Notes: generated by a model not told the origin, from the sequence alone. 64,000 bases of DNA from Tetracladium setigerum (GCA_031472005.1 PZJY01000003.1:930001-994000); one strand, 5' to 3'; shown: positions 34,601 through 47,614, counted from the stretch's first letter. A program made the numbers and translations.

Positions 34601-36476
34601 ATAGCAAGTGCTACCGCTTCATCGTCCTTGTCATCCTGCGGACGTCTTGCACGAATGATCTTGGTTCCACAGAATAGGAAATGTCTCCCTATCTCTGGAG
34701 CAATGGAAGAGGCCGATAAGTTAAGGTTTCGCAATGCTTCATTGGTAGCAGGGATTTTGGAAACAGGAACCGATTCACCTAAAATTGTCAGATGGAAAGT
34801 CACTCAGGGTTTAGATGGTATAATTACCTGTAAGCATGCTCTCGTTGACGATACAATCACCTGACAGGAGAATACTGTCGCAGGGAAATTGAGTCAATGC
34901 TGGATCAGTTACTTCATACACGTCCCCTGGCACTAATTCAGTGGAAGAGACATAGCGCCCTGTGAAGTTAGAACATTTCTCGCACGATGTTCTCGAATAG
35001 ACTTACAGAATGAGTTACGCAGCACTCGTACGTCACACTCGAACCTGGAGATGTCACGAAGTCGTTTCATGGTCTGACGATACAATCAGAATTACTCAGA
35101 TTGTGGACGGATGAATACTAACCGAACGAGTCTCAAGCAAGGTTGTAGTGATGCTCACAATCGAGATCAGAAGGATACACGCGGCGTAATAGTAGTACTC
35201 ATCCAAAGACCAGAGAATGAGACTTGCGATCTGGAATACATAGAATGGATGAAATGCCTATGACTTGTGAGAGAAGAAAAGGTTATATTGGGAGAAAGAT
35301 ACTACCTCGTCTACAAGTAATTGCGGAATAGATTTCTGCTCGATCTCAATCGCATTCTTTCCAAAGGCCAGCTCTCGGCTATCTTTCTCTTCTCCATCAA
35401 TGCCAGCTCGAATTTCCCTCACATCGGTCCAAGCTGGATCTTTCCAACTGTTGCACAGAACGAACTTGTCTTTCAAAGGATTGAAGCAAAATCGCATGTA
35501 TCGATGATCTAAGATTCGTAGGTTGTCCACGACTGGATCATCGTCCTCGTCATAAGCTAGGCTGTAACGCTTTTCTGGTTCACCAAATACGGTTGCTAAC
35601 GGTCTCCCATACTCGACAGATTCCACGTCTTGAACAGTCATCTCTCCCCATTGGTTCTAGAAGTATGTTAGATGTAGTTCTAGCACAGTGTGTGCGTCCA
35701 CTGGAATTATAATAATAGATAGTCTTCCAATAACGCGGTGCACATTGAGAGAAGAGAAATTTTCAGTGACAACTAACCTCGACAACAACCCAGGTGCAAC
35801 TACGCAAGGAGGCAGGGGCTCCAATAATGCGTACCTGCCATTTGGGCAGCCAGCGGAAAAGCAGGTATGCTAAACCAAAGGTACACACACATATCGTAGT
35901 ATACAATGCATACCCCAGAGGAGACGTTCGGAAGCCAGCCACCACAATTGTAAGATCCTCAGTTACCACATAGATCTTCTGGTTCTTCCTGTGCCCTTTC
36001 CCCATCCCACTTGCATCGGTCCTCGCACTATCGCTTCGTAGTAGGCGATCGTGAACTGAATCTCGTCGGGAATGGCTAGTGGACGTCCTCCTCATGGGGG
36101 CTAGCTCGCCGGCCTCCAAATCCACCGAGTCGTCCTCTTGAAAATGAAATTCTGACTCGTCATCGATAATTGCGCTCTCATCTGAGGCTTGGATGGGGTC
36201 GTCGATATCTTGCTGGTAGTATGTGAAGCTGGCGGTTGAATCCGCTCTCCCACGGCGATGCGCAAAAGATGAAATGGAAGTGGGAACCGATTCTCCCATA
36301 GGCCCTGCAAAGACCTCATCCTGGGCCATCTCAACTTCATCTAGGAAGCTGGCCGTCGACAAATTCGAGTCCCTTCTGTAGAAGTGCCCACTGCGACGTC
36401 GCGAGTCGGCAGCATCATTGGCGCGAGAGCTGCTTCGACGCCCATTGTGTATGGGCACACTGTTGGATCCGTTCAT
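31646..36476 (-). CDS. YPK9: P5B-type transport ATPase (Ypk9/ATP13A2 family)
   Basis: Vacuolar/lysosomal P5B ATPase; animal ATP13A2 exports polyamines from lysosomes, and yeast Ypk9 protects against metals. More than ten exons, about 1300 aa. The first 170 residues are Ser/Arg/Asp-rich and disordered. Then come membrane spans (YALYTTICVCTFGLAYLLF), TGES in the actuator domain, VVPPALPAT (P5B membrane-4 motif), DKTGTLTEDGLDVLG with the phosphorylated Asp, KGAPE, GDNILTAISVARECNLI and [35 protein letters not shown]. The PPALP motif separates P5B from P5A (Spf1). The C-terminus holds four to six further spans and a Lys-rich tail. All exon joins that I checked keep the frame. Confidence 0.93.
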
Positions 36477-37242
36477 GGTGATAGTATTTATAGTATTAGT
36501 AGTAACACGCTATTTGCGCGTCCAGGAGATTTTACGAGTGGCAAGGCATGCTGGTGAAGATGTTCTGGGGGTGGTTCAGTGTCGGTGTCGGTGCCCTTTT
36601 TTTGGTCCTTGTCAAGTCTGCAGCTCTGATGACGAGAATTCGATGTTTAGCAACACACAAAACACCAGCAAGGCAGGGAAAGGGAAAAAGGACTGACGGA
36701 GCCGATAAGATAAGAGGCTCCGGTACCCAGATTGCGCCAGGAGTGAATATTGCCCCTCTCTCTCTTGCAGAGAACATGGCTGGGATGTTGTTGGACGGGG
36801 CACAGATAGAAGAAGATATAATGGATATGTAAAAAAACCAGAAATACAAAGAAATATAGATGTGAAGAAGTGTCTATCCGAGATATAAATATATAAATAG
36901 AAACAAATCGCTATAACATCTACTTGGTGTTCCAAGACGCAACGCAACGACTGCTGTCGGCTTTTGACTGGTCGCTTTTCGTCAGTCCCCGTACAGTACA
37001 GGAACATCACTCGCTGCTCTCTCAACACACCGAGACGCCTTTCCCCACCACTCAATCATTTTCTCTTCCCAGCGCTTTTCCTTAAAACATCAACTCCCTC
37101 CCTCCGACCTGAGTCCCAACAACAATTCTCGCGCGACCTTTCACCTTGTGATCGACTGCCAAAAGACATTTCTTCTTCTTCATCAACCCAGACATTTTCT
37201 CATTCATTCCTTTAAATCTCTCCGACATCCAAAACCGTCAAG
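36477..37242. promoter_or_regulatory. Divergent promoter region, P5B ATPase / NAP1
   Basis: 766 bp between two divergent ATGs. It has an exact GTACAGTAC at 36991-36999 and a CT-rich leader before NAP1. A 94-codon plus-strand ORF at 36548-36832 has no recognisable domain. Confidence 0.5.
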
Positions 37243-38675
37243 ATGGCCGAGATTCCAAAGAAGTTGAACACTCAAACCGCCCCGTTCGTCCATCCCGCAC
37301 CCATCCTCAACCACATCAGACATTGCAAACTTCTCTTGCTGACATACCTCCCAGTACTCCTCAAAACACACCTGCCAACAATGCTCCCATCTCGTCGCAC
37401 GCTCAACAGCCTGGTGTTGGCACGATCAAGGAGGGTATGTGGATCCCTTTTTGCCCCTCACCGAGATTTGCTTCGAATGATTGCTAACGTTGCATCCAGA
37501 GGATTTCGATCGCGCCGCGGCCGCTTCCATCTTCGCACAGAACCCAAAACTCGTCCAGATGATTGAGGGCAAGCTCGGTGGTCTTGTCGGTCGCTCCTCT
37601 GGATACGTCGAGTCGCTTCCCTTCCCCGTTCGCCAACGAGTCGCCGGTCTCAAGGGTGTCCAGAAGGAGCACGCAAAGTTGGAGTCCGAGTTCCAGGAGG
37701 AGGTTTTGGAGTTGGAGAAGAAGTACTTCGCAAAGTTCACACCCCTCTACCAAAAGCGATCAAAGATCGTAAACGGCACTGCTGAGCCAACTGCGGAGGA
37801 GATCGCAGCCGGCGAGGACAGCGATGACGATGAGGAGGCAACCCCAAAGAAGGCCGAGGAGACTGGTGAGAAGGTCAACGGTATCCCTGAATTCTGGCTC
37901 TCTGCCATGAAGAACCAGATTTCCCTTGCCGAGATGATCACTGAAAAGGACGAGGCTGTTCTCAAGGATATTACCGATGTCCGCATGGAGTATCTCGACA
38001 AGCCTGGCTTCCGCTTGATCTTTGAGTTTGGCGACAACGAGTTCTTCACGAACAAGGTCATCACCAAGACTTACTTCTACCAAAGCGAGAGCGGCTACGG
38101 TGGAGACTTCATCTATGATCATGCCGAGGGTGACAAGATCGAGTGGAAGGCTGGCAAGGATTTGACCGTCCGAGTTGAGAGCAAGAAGCAACGTAACAAG
38201 AGTGAGTATCCTTTGATTTTGATTTGTATATTTTTGACTAATTTAACTTTAGATACCAAGCAAACTCGCGTCGTCAAGAAGACCGTCCCAACCGAGTCCT
38301 TCTTCAACTTCTTCTCCCCACCTCAAGCACCAACTGACGAGGATGATGATGATGCCGCCAGCGATATCGAGGAACGCCTTGAGCTCGACTACCAATTGGG
38401 TGAGGATATCAAGGAGAAGTTGATTCCCCGTGCCATTGATTGGTTCACTGGAGAGGCACTCCAATTCGAGGAGCTCGATGATTTGGAGGAGGGTGACTTC
38501 GAGGATGATGACGATGAGGAGGACGACTTGAGCGAGGACCATGATGATGACGAGGAGTCGGACGACGACGTAAGTTCGAAGTCCCCGGCATAGTACGAGC
38601 ATGTCAACTAACAACACCTTGCAGGATGATGCTGCGAAACCAAAGCAAGATGCCGCTGAGTGCAAGCAGAGTTAA
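37243..38675 (+). CDS. nap1: Nucleosome assembly protein 1 (frameshifted near N-terminus)
   Basis: Histone H2A-H2B chaperone. Exons: 37243 to about 37436, about 37500-38200, about 38253-38570 and 38625-38675. The NAP fold shows YVESLPFPVRQRVAGLKGVQKEH, FQEEVLELEKKYFAKFTPLY, GIPEFWLSAMKN, FEFGDNEFFTNKVITKTYF and ESFFNFFSPP. Then comes a long Asp/Glu tail and the end AECKQS, a CaaX-like box as in animal NAP1 (farnesylation is possible). From the ATG the frame is right for MAEIPKKLNTQTAP, but then slips at the CCCC of 37280-37283. The correct continuation, SLADIPPSTPQNTPANNAP, is in the next frame, which then joins the second exon at EEDFDRAAAA. One missing C explains it. Confidence 0.9.
37280..37283 (+). 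other. Single-base frameshift site in NAP1
   Basis: A C4 run. A fifth C gives TAPVRPSRTHPQ and a continuous reading frame up to the donor near 37436. Confidence 0.75.
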
Positions 38676-39352
38676 ATGCTTTTTGCACAGCGATCTCTAC
38701 ATTACTGTGACATCTCGTCAACACCTTTGGGCTTTTCACACCAATTCCTCTGCAGCTTCAGAATGCTTTGGATGAGGCAGTGGCTCTGGGCCATTATAAT
38801 CCGCATCGGGGGTTCTGCATTACAAGCTATGGAAGAACTGCCTTTCCTTTGAATTTTTCTTGGTTTCTCTTAGACTAGCCTAATAGCTTTCCGGAGCTGA
38901 GGATTCATTTGGGTTGTACTGCATCACTTCGCGCGTTACATACAAATATTTCAAGGCGTTCTTCGTAGATGACAATGAAAAGTTAAGCACATACTGTTTA
39001 GCGTTTTCAAACCTTCCATTCCTAGTAATTTGTGCGAGCACTATAATGAATCTCAACACTCGCGAAAGAACACGCCACAACTTCCCCATTGCCGCTTGCT
39101 AATCCTTCAAATGGTGTGTGAACAGACCACGGTCTAGAATTGGCCAGACCTAAAAGATGTGAAATCAATTTCTGGTTAGATATTGGTAAAAATTTCTTTC
39201 AGCCTTGCAGATGACGTGACTAAAAGTACCCAGGCAATGTGACTCTGTCAGAACTTCAATAGCCTTGAGTCATTAATGTATAGAGCAGATTATCCCACTT
39301 CAATTCCTTTCACAACAACAACACCAGCAACAACAATCAAATCAAAATCACA
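38676..39352. promoter_or_regulatory. NAP1 3' flank and SER33 upstream region
   Basis: 677 bp between tandem genes. The SER33 leader just before the ATG is CAA-rich, which is typical of unstructured fungal 5' UTRs. Nothing else was recognised. Confidence 0.45.
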
Positions 39353-41165
39353 ATGACTTCAAAACCTCAAGATATCCCAACTTCTCCCAATAGGCGCGCG
39401 GAGCTGCCTACCAGGACGGTCAGCCTCAGCATTTCTCCATCAACGACATTCCATTCCCCTCCATCCAGCTTTGGCGGGGCAGGGCTTTCAAGAACCCGCA
39501 CATTACCCAAAAATTTGAAGCCCTTCGACACACAAGACATCAAGATCCTATTGCTGGAGAATGTGAACCAGAGTGGAAAGGATATCCTTTCCGCACAAGG
39601 ATACCAGGTTGAATCATTAAAGTCTTCTCTCCCAGAAGATCAGTTGATCGAGAAAATCCGGTAGGTCCGCCTTCGGAGGCAGGACCCCTCCTCTCATCCC
39701 AAGACATGCATAGGGAGTAGGTACTGATCTATGCAAAATAGCGATGTTCATGTCATCGGAATTCGATCAAAGACAAAGTTGAGCGAGCGTGTCCTCCGCG
39801 AGGCAAAGCACCTCATTGTCATCGGATGCTTCTGCATTGGTACCAACCAAGTCGACCTCGAGTATGCCGCCAAGCACGGTATTGCAGTTTTCAACTCGCC
39901 TTTTGCGAACTCCAGAAGTGTGGCGGAATTGGTGATCGGAGAGATTATTATGCTTGCAAGGCAGTTGGGCGATCGTTCTAACGAGTTACACAATGGCACA
40001 TGGAACAAAGTCAGCAATAAGTGCTGGGAGATTCGGGGCAAGACGCTTGGTAGGCTGTTTCTATCCTCTGTGCAAGGACTGTTGCTAATAGTTGGGGAAA
40101 GGTATAATTGGTTATGGTCACATTGGTTCCCAGTTGTCTGTTCTGGCCGAGGCGATGGGCATGTCTGTTATCTACTACGATGTGATCAACCTCATGGCAA
40201 TGGGAACCGCACGACAAGTTCCTACTCTCCAAGAGCTCCTCGAAAAGTCTGATTTTGTCACATGCCATGTTCCTGAGCTTCCAGAAACCAAGAACATGAT
40301 CTCCGCCACCCACTTCGAGTATATGAAGGATGGAAGCTATTTGATCAATGCCAGTCGAGGCAGTGTCATTGATATTCCAGCCCTGATCAACGCCATGCGC
40401 AGTGGCAAGGTTGCTGGTGCAGCTCTGGATGTGTACCCAAGTGAGCCAGGTGGAAATGGAGATTACTTCAACAACAGCTTGAATTCTTGGGCTGAAGATC
40501 TCCGAAGTCTCAAGAATCTCATTTTGACACCACACATTGGTGGTAGCACAGAGGAGGCCCAGCGGGCTATTGGGTTGAAGGTAAGCTCAAATGAGTAAAA
40601 GCAGGGTTATTTTACTCACAGCATTGCAGTCAGTGAAGCCCTGGTTAGATACATCAACTTGGGTGTAACTCTTGGAGCTGTCAACTTCCCAGAAGTCAAC
40701 CTCCGCTCCCTCACACTTGATGAGCCAAACCATGCCAGAGTAAGGAATTTTCTTGTCTCCTAGACTTGAGCTATGCTTACATAAATAGGTCATTTACATC
40801 CACAACAATGTTCCTGGTGTATTGAAGAAAGGTATGAATATTTTAAGAAAGTATGATGAACTATCATTAATACCCTATAGTCAACGAGATCCTCGGGGAT
40901 CACAACGTCGACAAACAAATCACCGATAACAAGGGTGATGTAAGTTGCAATCCACTGATCAATCGCTCTCTGAAATTGTTTGTGTGCTTACAACAAGCAG
41001 GTCGCCTACCTCATGGCAGATATTAGCGATGTTCAAACCAGCGAGATCAAGGAGATCTCAGATGCATTGGAAGGCTTGAGCTGTAAGTTTATCTGCGCCT
41101 CGAAGTCAAAGTCCACCATTAATCGTCCGTCTACAGCTCGCATTCTGACACGTATTCTCTATTAA
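39353..41165 (+). CDS. SER33: D-3-phosphoglycerate dehydrogenase (frameshifted at one splice junction)
   Basis: Oxidises 3-phosphoglycerate to 3-phosphohydroxypyruvate, the first step of serine synthesis. About eight exons. The first 60 residues are a Ser/Pro-rich fungal extension. Then come GIRSKTKLSERVL, IGCFCIGTNQVDLEYAAKHGI, the Rossmann GYGHIGSQL, NASRGSVIDIPAL (catalytic Arg region), LDVYPSEPGG and LTPHIGGSTEEAQ with the catalytic His. The C-terminal ACT domain reads YIHNNVPGVLKKVNEILGDHNV and ends at LTRILY. The junction after AIGLK does not work as written: the donor at 40581 is in phase 0, but the acceptor before TCAGTGAAG needs phase 1 to give VSEALVRYINLG. No other donor fits, so one base (a G at 40580-40581, or beside the acceptor) seems missing. 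Confidence 0.92.
40580..40635 (+). other. Phase-breaking intron in SER33 (one base missing at donor or acceptor)
   Basis: With the visible donor (40581) and acceptor (TTGCAG, ending at 40629) the spliced frame meets a stop. An extra G at either boundary gives the expected ACT-linker sequence. Confidence 0.6.
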
Positions 41166-42218
41166 ACGACTGCCGTTTCTACGGTCTGAAACACACGGGA
41201 GCATTGGGAGGCACGGAAAAAGGCATTCAACAGGAGAGTTCAAGGCGTATATTTTTGGATTTATAAAAAAGGATCCATTCAACACGGGATCATGGTCATA
41301 GAAAGAATAATAAAAATGTTTGGATGAAAGGTCTCTGAGAGATCGCATGATGGCTTTTTCTTTTTGACACCCCTGATGACATAAGTGGAGAGAGAGTAGC
41401 GCAGGAGGTGCCCCAAACTCAAGCATCACCATGTGTTCTCTGGGCTCCTCGGCTGGGGTACCTGGGTAGCACGCTTTGCTGTTTGTCTCTCGGTCCCCCA
41501 TTCTTCCCCTTCTTTCAAACAGATCGCCCTTTTCCTTAACCTTAAGAGAGTTGGAATAGTGCCGATTGTTGTAATTGCGTTGCAAGAGATGTTTTGTTCA
41601 GTTCAGTAGTCAGCCGCAGGCGGCTTGTGATTCTATTTCCAAGCACATGCAAGACCAGCGTGAATGCTGTTGCTGGCTGAGGGAAGACATGCAGGCAGAG
41701 AGTTGTCAGAGTGAACTGAAAGAGAGTTGTGAGCGGAGGGCGGTGAATAACGAGTTTCTCGCATAAATAGCCATTTCCGGATCCAAAGGCAGCATTTAAG
41801 GGAAACTTGTCCAGGGCATGAAATGAAAATAATAATAATAGCCAGCAGTGGTTGTTGTTGAGCTGCCGCTACCAAAAGAACAATAATAGGGGGTCAAGTT
41901 AATACCAGGTCGGACGTTAAAGGCGCTAAAAATCATCCCTGGCCGCCTTCGACGCGTCTGTGCACGAATCTCAACTCCTGATCGTGATTTTGTAGCTGCC
42001 GTACTGTTCTAGAAAGCCGAGTCTCACCAACCACCTCACAACTTTCCCCAACGAGCCATCTTCATCTTCACCGACATCTCCACGCTACTGCTTCTACTTG
42101 CTCTCTTTACGCAACCTGTGAATGCAGGCTGATCTTGCAGTTGTGGCTTCTGCACCGGCATCGTGACGGACTTTGAGAAGGGAGAAAGGGAGGCAGATAT
42201 TCTTGCGAGATAGCCTCG
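41166..42218. promoter_or_regulatory. SER33 3' flank and class V myosin upstream region
   Basis: 1.05 kb between tandem genes. An AAT tract lies at about 41828-41840. ORFs on either strand (up to 159 codons at 41106-41585) have no family features. Confidence 0.45.
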
Positions 42219-45200
42219 ATGGCGCACAGTTATGATATTGGGACAAAGGCATGGCAGCCGGATGCCACAGAGGGATGGGTGGCATCAGAGCTCACGTCCA
42301 GGACGGCGGATGGGGACAAGATCAAGTTAATCTTCACCCTGGCAAACGGCGAGGTAAGTCTCGACACTTCCCAACAACGACCAGCAGTCCCGGAAACTAG
42401 TAATACTAACATCAATCAAAATGCTAGCTCAAGACAGTCGAAACTACAACAGAGGCCCTTGCAGCCAACGACTCGAATCTGCCACCGTTGATGAACCCGA
42501 CGATGCTAGAAGCCAGCGATGACCTTACCAATCTATCACATCTTAACGAGCCAGCTGGTAAGTTTCACAAAATCGGTAGATTTTCACATGGGCATAATGC
42601 TAATTGAAAACACAGTTTTACAAGCGATTCGGTTACGGTATTCCCAGAAGGAAATTTACACATACAGCGGCATTGTTCTCATTGCAACGAATCCTTTTGC
42701 TCGGGTGGACTCATTATACGTGCCAGGAATGGTGCAGGTTTATGCAGGGAAACAAAGAGCAACTCAAGCCCCCCATCTTTTCGCTATTGCAGAGGAAGCT
42801 TTTGCGTCAGTATTTGGTTTCAGGAGATTTGGTGCACTGATTGCTGACCGCTTATAGCGATATGTTAAGGAGCGGCAAGAACCAAACAGTTGTGGTATCT
42901 GGTGAGTCTGGAGCTGGAAAGACGGTCAGCGCCAAATACATTATGAGATACTTTGCCACGAGAGAATCCCCAGATCAGCCCAAGGCACGAAAACGGGGTA
43001 CCGAAACCATGAGCGAGACTGAGGAACAGATTCTTGCCACGAATCCCATCATGGAATCCTTCGGTAATGCGAAAACGACTAGGAACGATAACTCATCTCG
43101 ATTTGGAAAATACATCGAGATTATGTTTGATGATAAGACGAACATTATTGGCGCAAAAATTCGAACCTATCTGCTGGAGCGTTCTAGACTTGTTTTCCAA
43201 CCGCTCAAGGAGCGAAATTACCACATTTTCTATCAGCTTGTTGCTGGCGCGACAGATGCGGAACGGAAAGAATTGGACCTTCTCCCTGTAGAGCAGTACA
43301 ACTATTTGAACCAAGGAAGCGCGCCTACGATTGATGGAGTGGACGACAAGGCAGAGTTCGAAGCGATCAAGAAGTCTCTCGGGGTTATTGGAGTAACTGG
43401 CGGTCAGCAAACGGAGATTTTCAAGATCCTTGCTGCTCTCCTGCATCTAGGAAACGTTAATATTACGGCATCAAGGACCGACTCCGTGTTAGCATCAACT
43501 GAGCCGTCTTTGGAAAAGGCGGCTGCCATTCTGGGAGTGGATCCTGTTGATTTCGCAAAATGGACAGTGAAGAAGCAGTTGATCACAAGAGGCGAGAAGA
43601 TCACATCAAATCTGACACAGGCCCAGGCTATCGTCGTCCGAGACTCAGTTGCCAAATTCGTCTACTCGAGTCTTTTCGACTGGTTGGTTGAGAATATCAA
43701 CCGCGCCTTGGCGACTGATGAGGTTTTGAGCCGAGTAGTCTCTTTCATTGGTGTGCTTGATATTTACGGTTTTGAGCATTTTGCAAAGAACTCGTTCGAA
43801 CAATTCTGTATCAATTACGCCAATGAGAAGCTCCAGCAGGAATTCAATGCCCATGTTTTCAAGCTCGAGCAAGAGGAGTATCTCAGGGAAGAGATCGACT
43901 GGACCTTCATCGATTTCTCGGACAACCAGCCTTGTATAGATCTCATTGAGGGGAAGCTTGGTATTCTATCACTGCTAGACGAAGAATCGAGACTCCCAAT
44001 GGGATCCGACGAGCAGTTTGTTACCAAGCTTCACCACAACTATGCCGCCGACAAGAATAAGTTTTACAAGAAGCCTCGTTTTGGCAAATCCGCTTTCACT
44101 GTTTGCCATTATGCAGTCGATGTTACCTACGAGTCGGACGGATTCATCGACAAGAACCGTGATACCGTACCTGACGAGCACATGGCTGTGTTGCGCGCAT
44201 CATCGAATAAGTTCCTCTTACAAGTTCTGGATGCTGCATCGGCTGTACGAGAGAAGGATACTGCCTCGGCTGCATCAAATGCTGTGAAGCCTGCAGCGGG
44301 ACGGAGGATCGGTGTTGCAGTAAACCGAAAGCCCACTTTGGGTGGTATCTTCAAATCGTCCCTTATTGAGCTCATGCACACCATCAACGGCACCGACGTA
44401 CATTACATTCGATGCATCAAGCCCAACGAAGCCAAGGAAGCTTGGGTCTTTGAGGGGCCCATGGTTTTGAGTCAATTGCGAGCTTGTGGTGTTTTGGAAA
44501 CCGTGAGAATCAGTTGTGCTGGTTACCCAACTCGATGGACATATGAGGAATTCGCTATGAGGTACTACATGTTGGTGCCATCCACTTCCTGGACTTCCGA
44601 GATCCGCGATATGGCCAACAAGATTTTGACGAAGGCGCTTGGTACGAGCAGTGGTGGAGGACTCGATAAATATCAACTTGGTCTGACCAAGATTTTCTTC
44701 CGTGCTGGTATGCTCGCGTTCTTGGAGAATTTGAGGACAAACCGTCTCAACGATTGTGCTATCATGATTCAAAAGAATCTGAAGGCAAAATACTACCGCC
44801 GCAAGTATCTCGATGCCAGGAAAGCCATTCTCCTCTTCCAATCCATCACTCGAGGACATCTTGCACGAAAGCGTGCCCAGGAAATCAGAACCGTCAAGGC
44901 CGCCACCACCATCCAACGAGTATGGAGAGGACAGAAAGACCGCAAGAAGTTCCTTGCCATTAGAAATACCATCGTTCTTGCTCAAGCTGCCAGCAGAGGT
45001 TTCTTGCGCAGACGTCAAATTATGGACACCCGTTTGGGTAATGCTGCTGTTATCATTCAGAGGAATTGGCGCAGGAGGCAGCAATTGCGAAGCTGGAGAC
45101 AGTATCGCAAGAAGATTGTCATCATCCAAAGTTTGTGGAGAGGAAAGCAAGCTCGTCGCGGGTACAAGACCATTCGCGAAGAGGCGCGCGATCTCAAGCA

Positions 45201-47293
45201 GATCTCCTACAAGCTGGAAAACAAGGTCGTCGAACTCACTCAATCTCTTGGTACGATGCGAAGAGACAACAAGACTCTCCAAGGTCAAGTCGAAAACTAC
45301 GAGAACCAGATCAAGTCCTGGAAGACCAGACACAATGCTTTGGAAGCCCGATCGAAAGAGTTGCAGAGCGAAGCAAACCAAGCAGGTATTACTGCAGCAC
45401 GCCTATCTGCGCTTGAGGACGAGATGAAGAAGCTCCAGACCAGCTACGATGAGGCTGGCGCTAACGTCAAGCGTCTCCAAGAAGAAGAGAAGGAGTTGAG
45501 AGAACAACTCCGGGTTTCCAACCAGGAAGTTGAAGCGGCGAAACGAGCCAGTGATGCCACTACAGTGGAGAATGAGAACCTCAAAGTCCAACTCGCCGAG
45601 TTGCAAGACCAACTTGAAACAGCAAAGCGTGCTGTTCCAATCATGCCAGTCAACGGCAATCTTCTGAATGGCGAAAGTGCTCAAACTCCTCTCAACGGTC
45701 TCATTAACCTTGTATCGTCAAAGAAGCCTGTGAAGCGGAGAAGTGCTGGTGCCGAGCCTCGCGAGATCGACCGCTTCAGTGCCGCGTACAATCCCCGCCC
45801 TGTCTCAATGGCAGTCACCTCGAGCAACCTTCACCGTCAAGCTCTTACCGGTCCCAGCTTCAACCAGGGTGTGGAGAACATCGAGTTTGAACTTGAGAAT
45901 CTCTTGGCTGATGAAGATGGCCTGAATGATGAAGTTACTATGGGCTTGATCAGAAACCTCAAGATGCCATCGCCATCATCTACCCCTCCACCAACTGACA
46001 AGGAAGTCCTCTTCCCATCTTACCTCATCAACTTGGTTACCTCCGAGATGTGGAACAACGGATTCGTCAAGGAGTCGGAGAGATTCCTTGCAAATGTCAT
46101 GCAATCGATCCAACAAGAGGTCATGCAGCACGAAGGCGAAGAGGCTATCAACCCAGGTGCCTTCTGGTTGTCCAATGTCCACGAAATGCTATCCTTTGTC
46201 TTCCTGGCCGAGGATTGGTATGAGGCCCAGAAGACCGACAACTACGAGTACGATCGTTTGTTGGAAATCGTCAAGCATGATCTTGAGAGCTTAGAGTTCA
46301 ACATCTATCACACATGGATGAAGGTCCTCAAGAAGAAACTTTCGAAGATGATCATTCCAGCCATCATCGAGTCGCAGTCTCTTCCTGGTTTCGTCACCAA
46401 CGAGAGCAACAGATTCCTCGGCAAACTCCTTGCATCAAACAGTGCTCCCGCATTCAGCATGGACAACCTGCTTACATTGCTTAACAACGTCTACAAGGCC
46501 ATGAAGCAATACTACCTTGAGGACTCCATCGTCACTCAGACAATAACGGAATTGCTCCGATTGGTTGGTGTAACGGCTTTCAACGATCTTCTCATGCGCA
46601 GGAATTTCTTGTCGTGGAAGCGTGGTCTTCAGATCAACTATAACATCACTCGAATTGAAGAGTGGTGCAAGAGCCACGATATGCCAGAAGGCACATTGCA
46701 GCTTGAGCATCTCATGGTAAGTTCCCCTATGAGATTTATGATTCCCTGATACTAACACCTAGTAGCAAGCAACCAAGCTTCTGCAATTGAAGAAGGCGAC
46801 ACTCAATGATATCGAGATCATCCAAGATATCTGCTGGATGTAAGTTTTCTATCGAAATCACCGCATACCAAATACTAACAGCATTCTCAGGTTGTCACCC
46901 AACCAAATTCAGAAACTCCTCAACCAATACCTTGTCGCTGATTACGAACAACCTATCAACGGTGAAATAATGAAGGCTGTTGCATCCCGTGTCACAGAGA
47001 AGAGTGATGTTTTGTTACTCGCCGCTGTCGATATGGATGATAGTGGACCATATGAGATTGCCGAACCACGTGTGATTACGGCTTTGGAGACTTACACTCC
47101 ATCTTGTAAGTTCAACAAGATAACCAACAAGTATGACGGCACTAACAAATATTTAGGGTTGCAAACACCACGATTAAAACGCCTGGCCGAGATCGTCTCC
47201 GCTCAAGCTATTGCCCAACAGGAAAAGCTCGAATTCCCTGACGAGGAGAACGACGACCTTCCTCTGGACCAGGAACAGGAACAAGAGGCCTAA
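42219..47293 (+). CDS. MYO2: Class V myosin heavy chain
   Basis: Actin motor that carries secretory vesicles to hyphal tips. About 1,570 aa in seven exons, one of them over 3.8 kb. In order: short SH3-like head (WVASELTSRTADG), P-loop GESGAGKTVSAKYIMRYFA, switch I NDNSSRFGKYIEIMF, switch II DIYGFEHFAKNSFEQFCINYANEKLQQEFN, actin-binding HYIRCIKPNE and QLRACGVLETVRISCAGYPTRW. Then come six IQ motifs (from MIQKNLKAKYYRRKYL to IIQSLWRGKQARRGY), a coiled coil (about 45180-45620), a linker and a C-terminal DIL cargo domain (ESERFLANVMQSIQQE..., GLQINYNITRIEEWCKSHDMPE). The donor of the third intron is GTCAGT. The last intron, 47106-47156, is 51 bases with no stop, so retained and spliced forms would both be open. 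The splice restores SWLQTPRLKRLAEIV, the expected end. Confidence 0.97.
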
Positions 47294-47515
47294 GGAGCTG
47301 ATTGAACCACACTTTTCTTCGCCCCACCTATTTATTTGACATCCTGGATGTAGCTAGAATTTTGCCCTTTTTCCCCTGGTGTGGCTGGCGCATGGCTTAC
47401 GAACCCCTACTATTTCGATTCTCCTGTACCATTTTTCAACGTCGAAATTTCTACAAGGACTTTTCGAGCAATCTTCATTCCCATCATCACGAAACTAGAA
47501 GAGAGAAATACCTGG

Positions 47516-47532
47516 GCGCGCGCGCGCGTGCG
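47516..47532. repeat. (GC)n alternating tract
   Basis: Uninterrupted GCGCGCGCGCGCGTGCG, alternating purine-pyrimidine. Confidence 0.9.
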
Positions 47533-47599
47533 AAAGGAAAACAGAGTTCAGAGGGATCTGCTGTTTTTGTATATTGGAGGGATTTGTTTTCTCATCATG

Positions 47600-47614
47600 C
47601 ACACACACACACAC
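47600..47614. repeat. (CA)7 microsatellite
   Basis: Perfect dinucleotide run 70 bp from the GC tract. Confidence 0.9.

Noticed and set aside
36548..36832. 94-codon plus-strand ORF upstream of the P5 ATPase
   Set aside because: Low similarity to anything I know; it lies in what should be the P5 ATPase leader.
44275..45381. 368-codon minus-strand ORF
   Set aside because: It lies fully antisense to the myosin motor and IQ exon, and its composition is that of a shadow frame.
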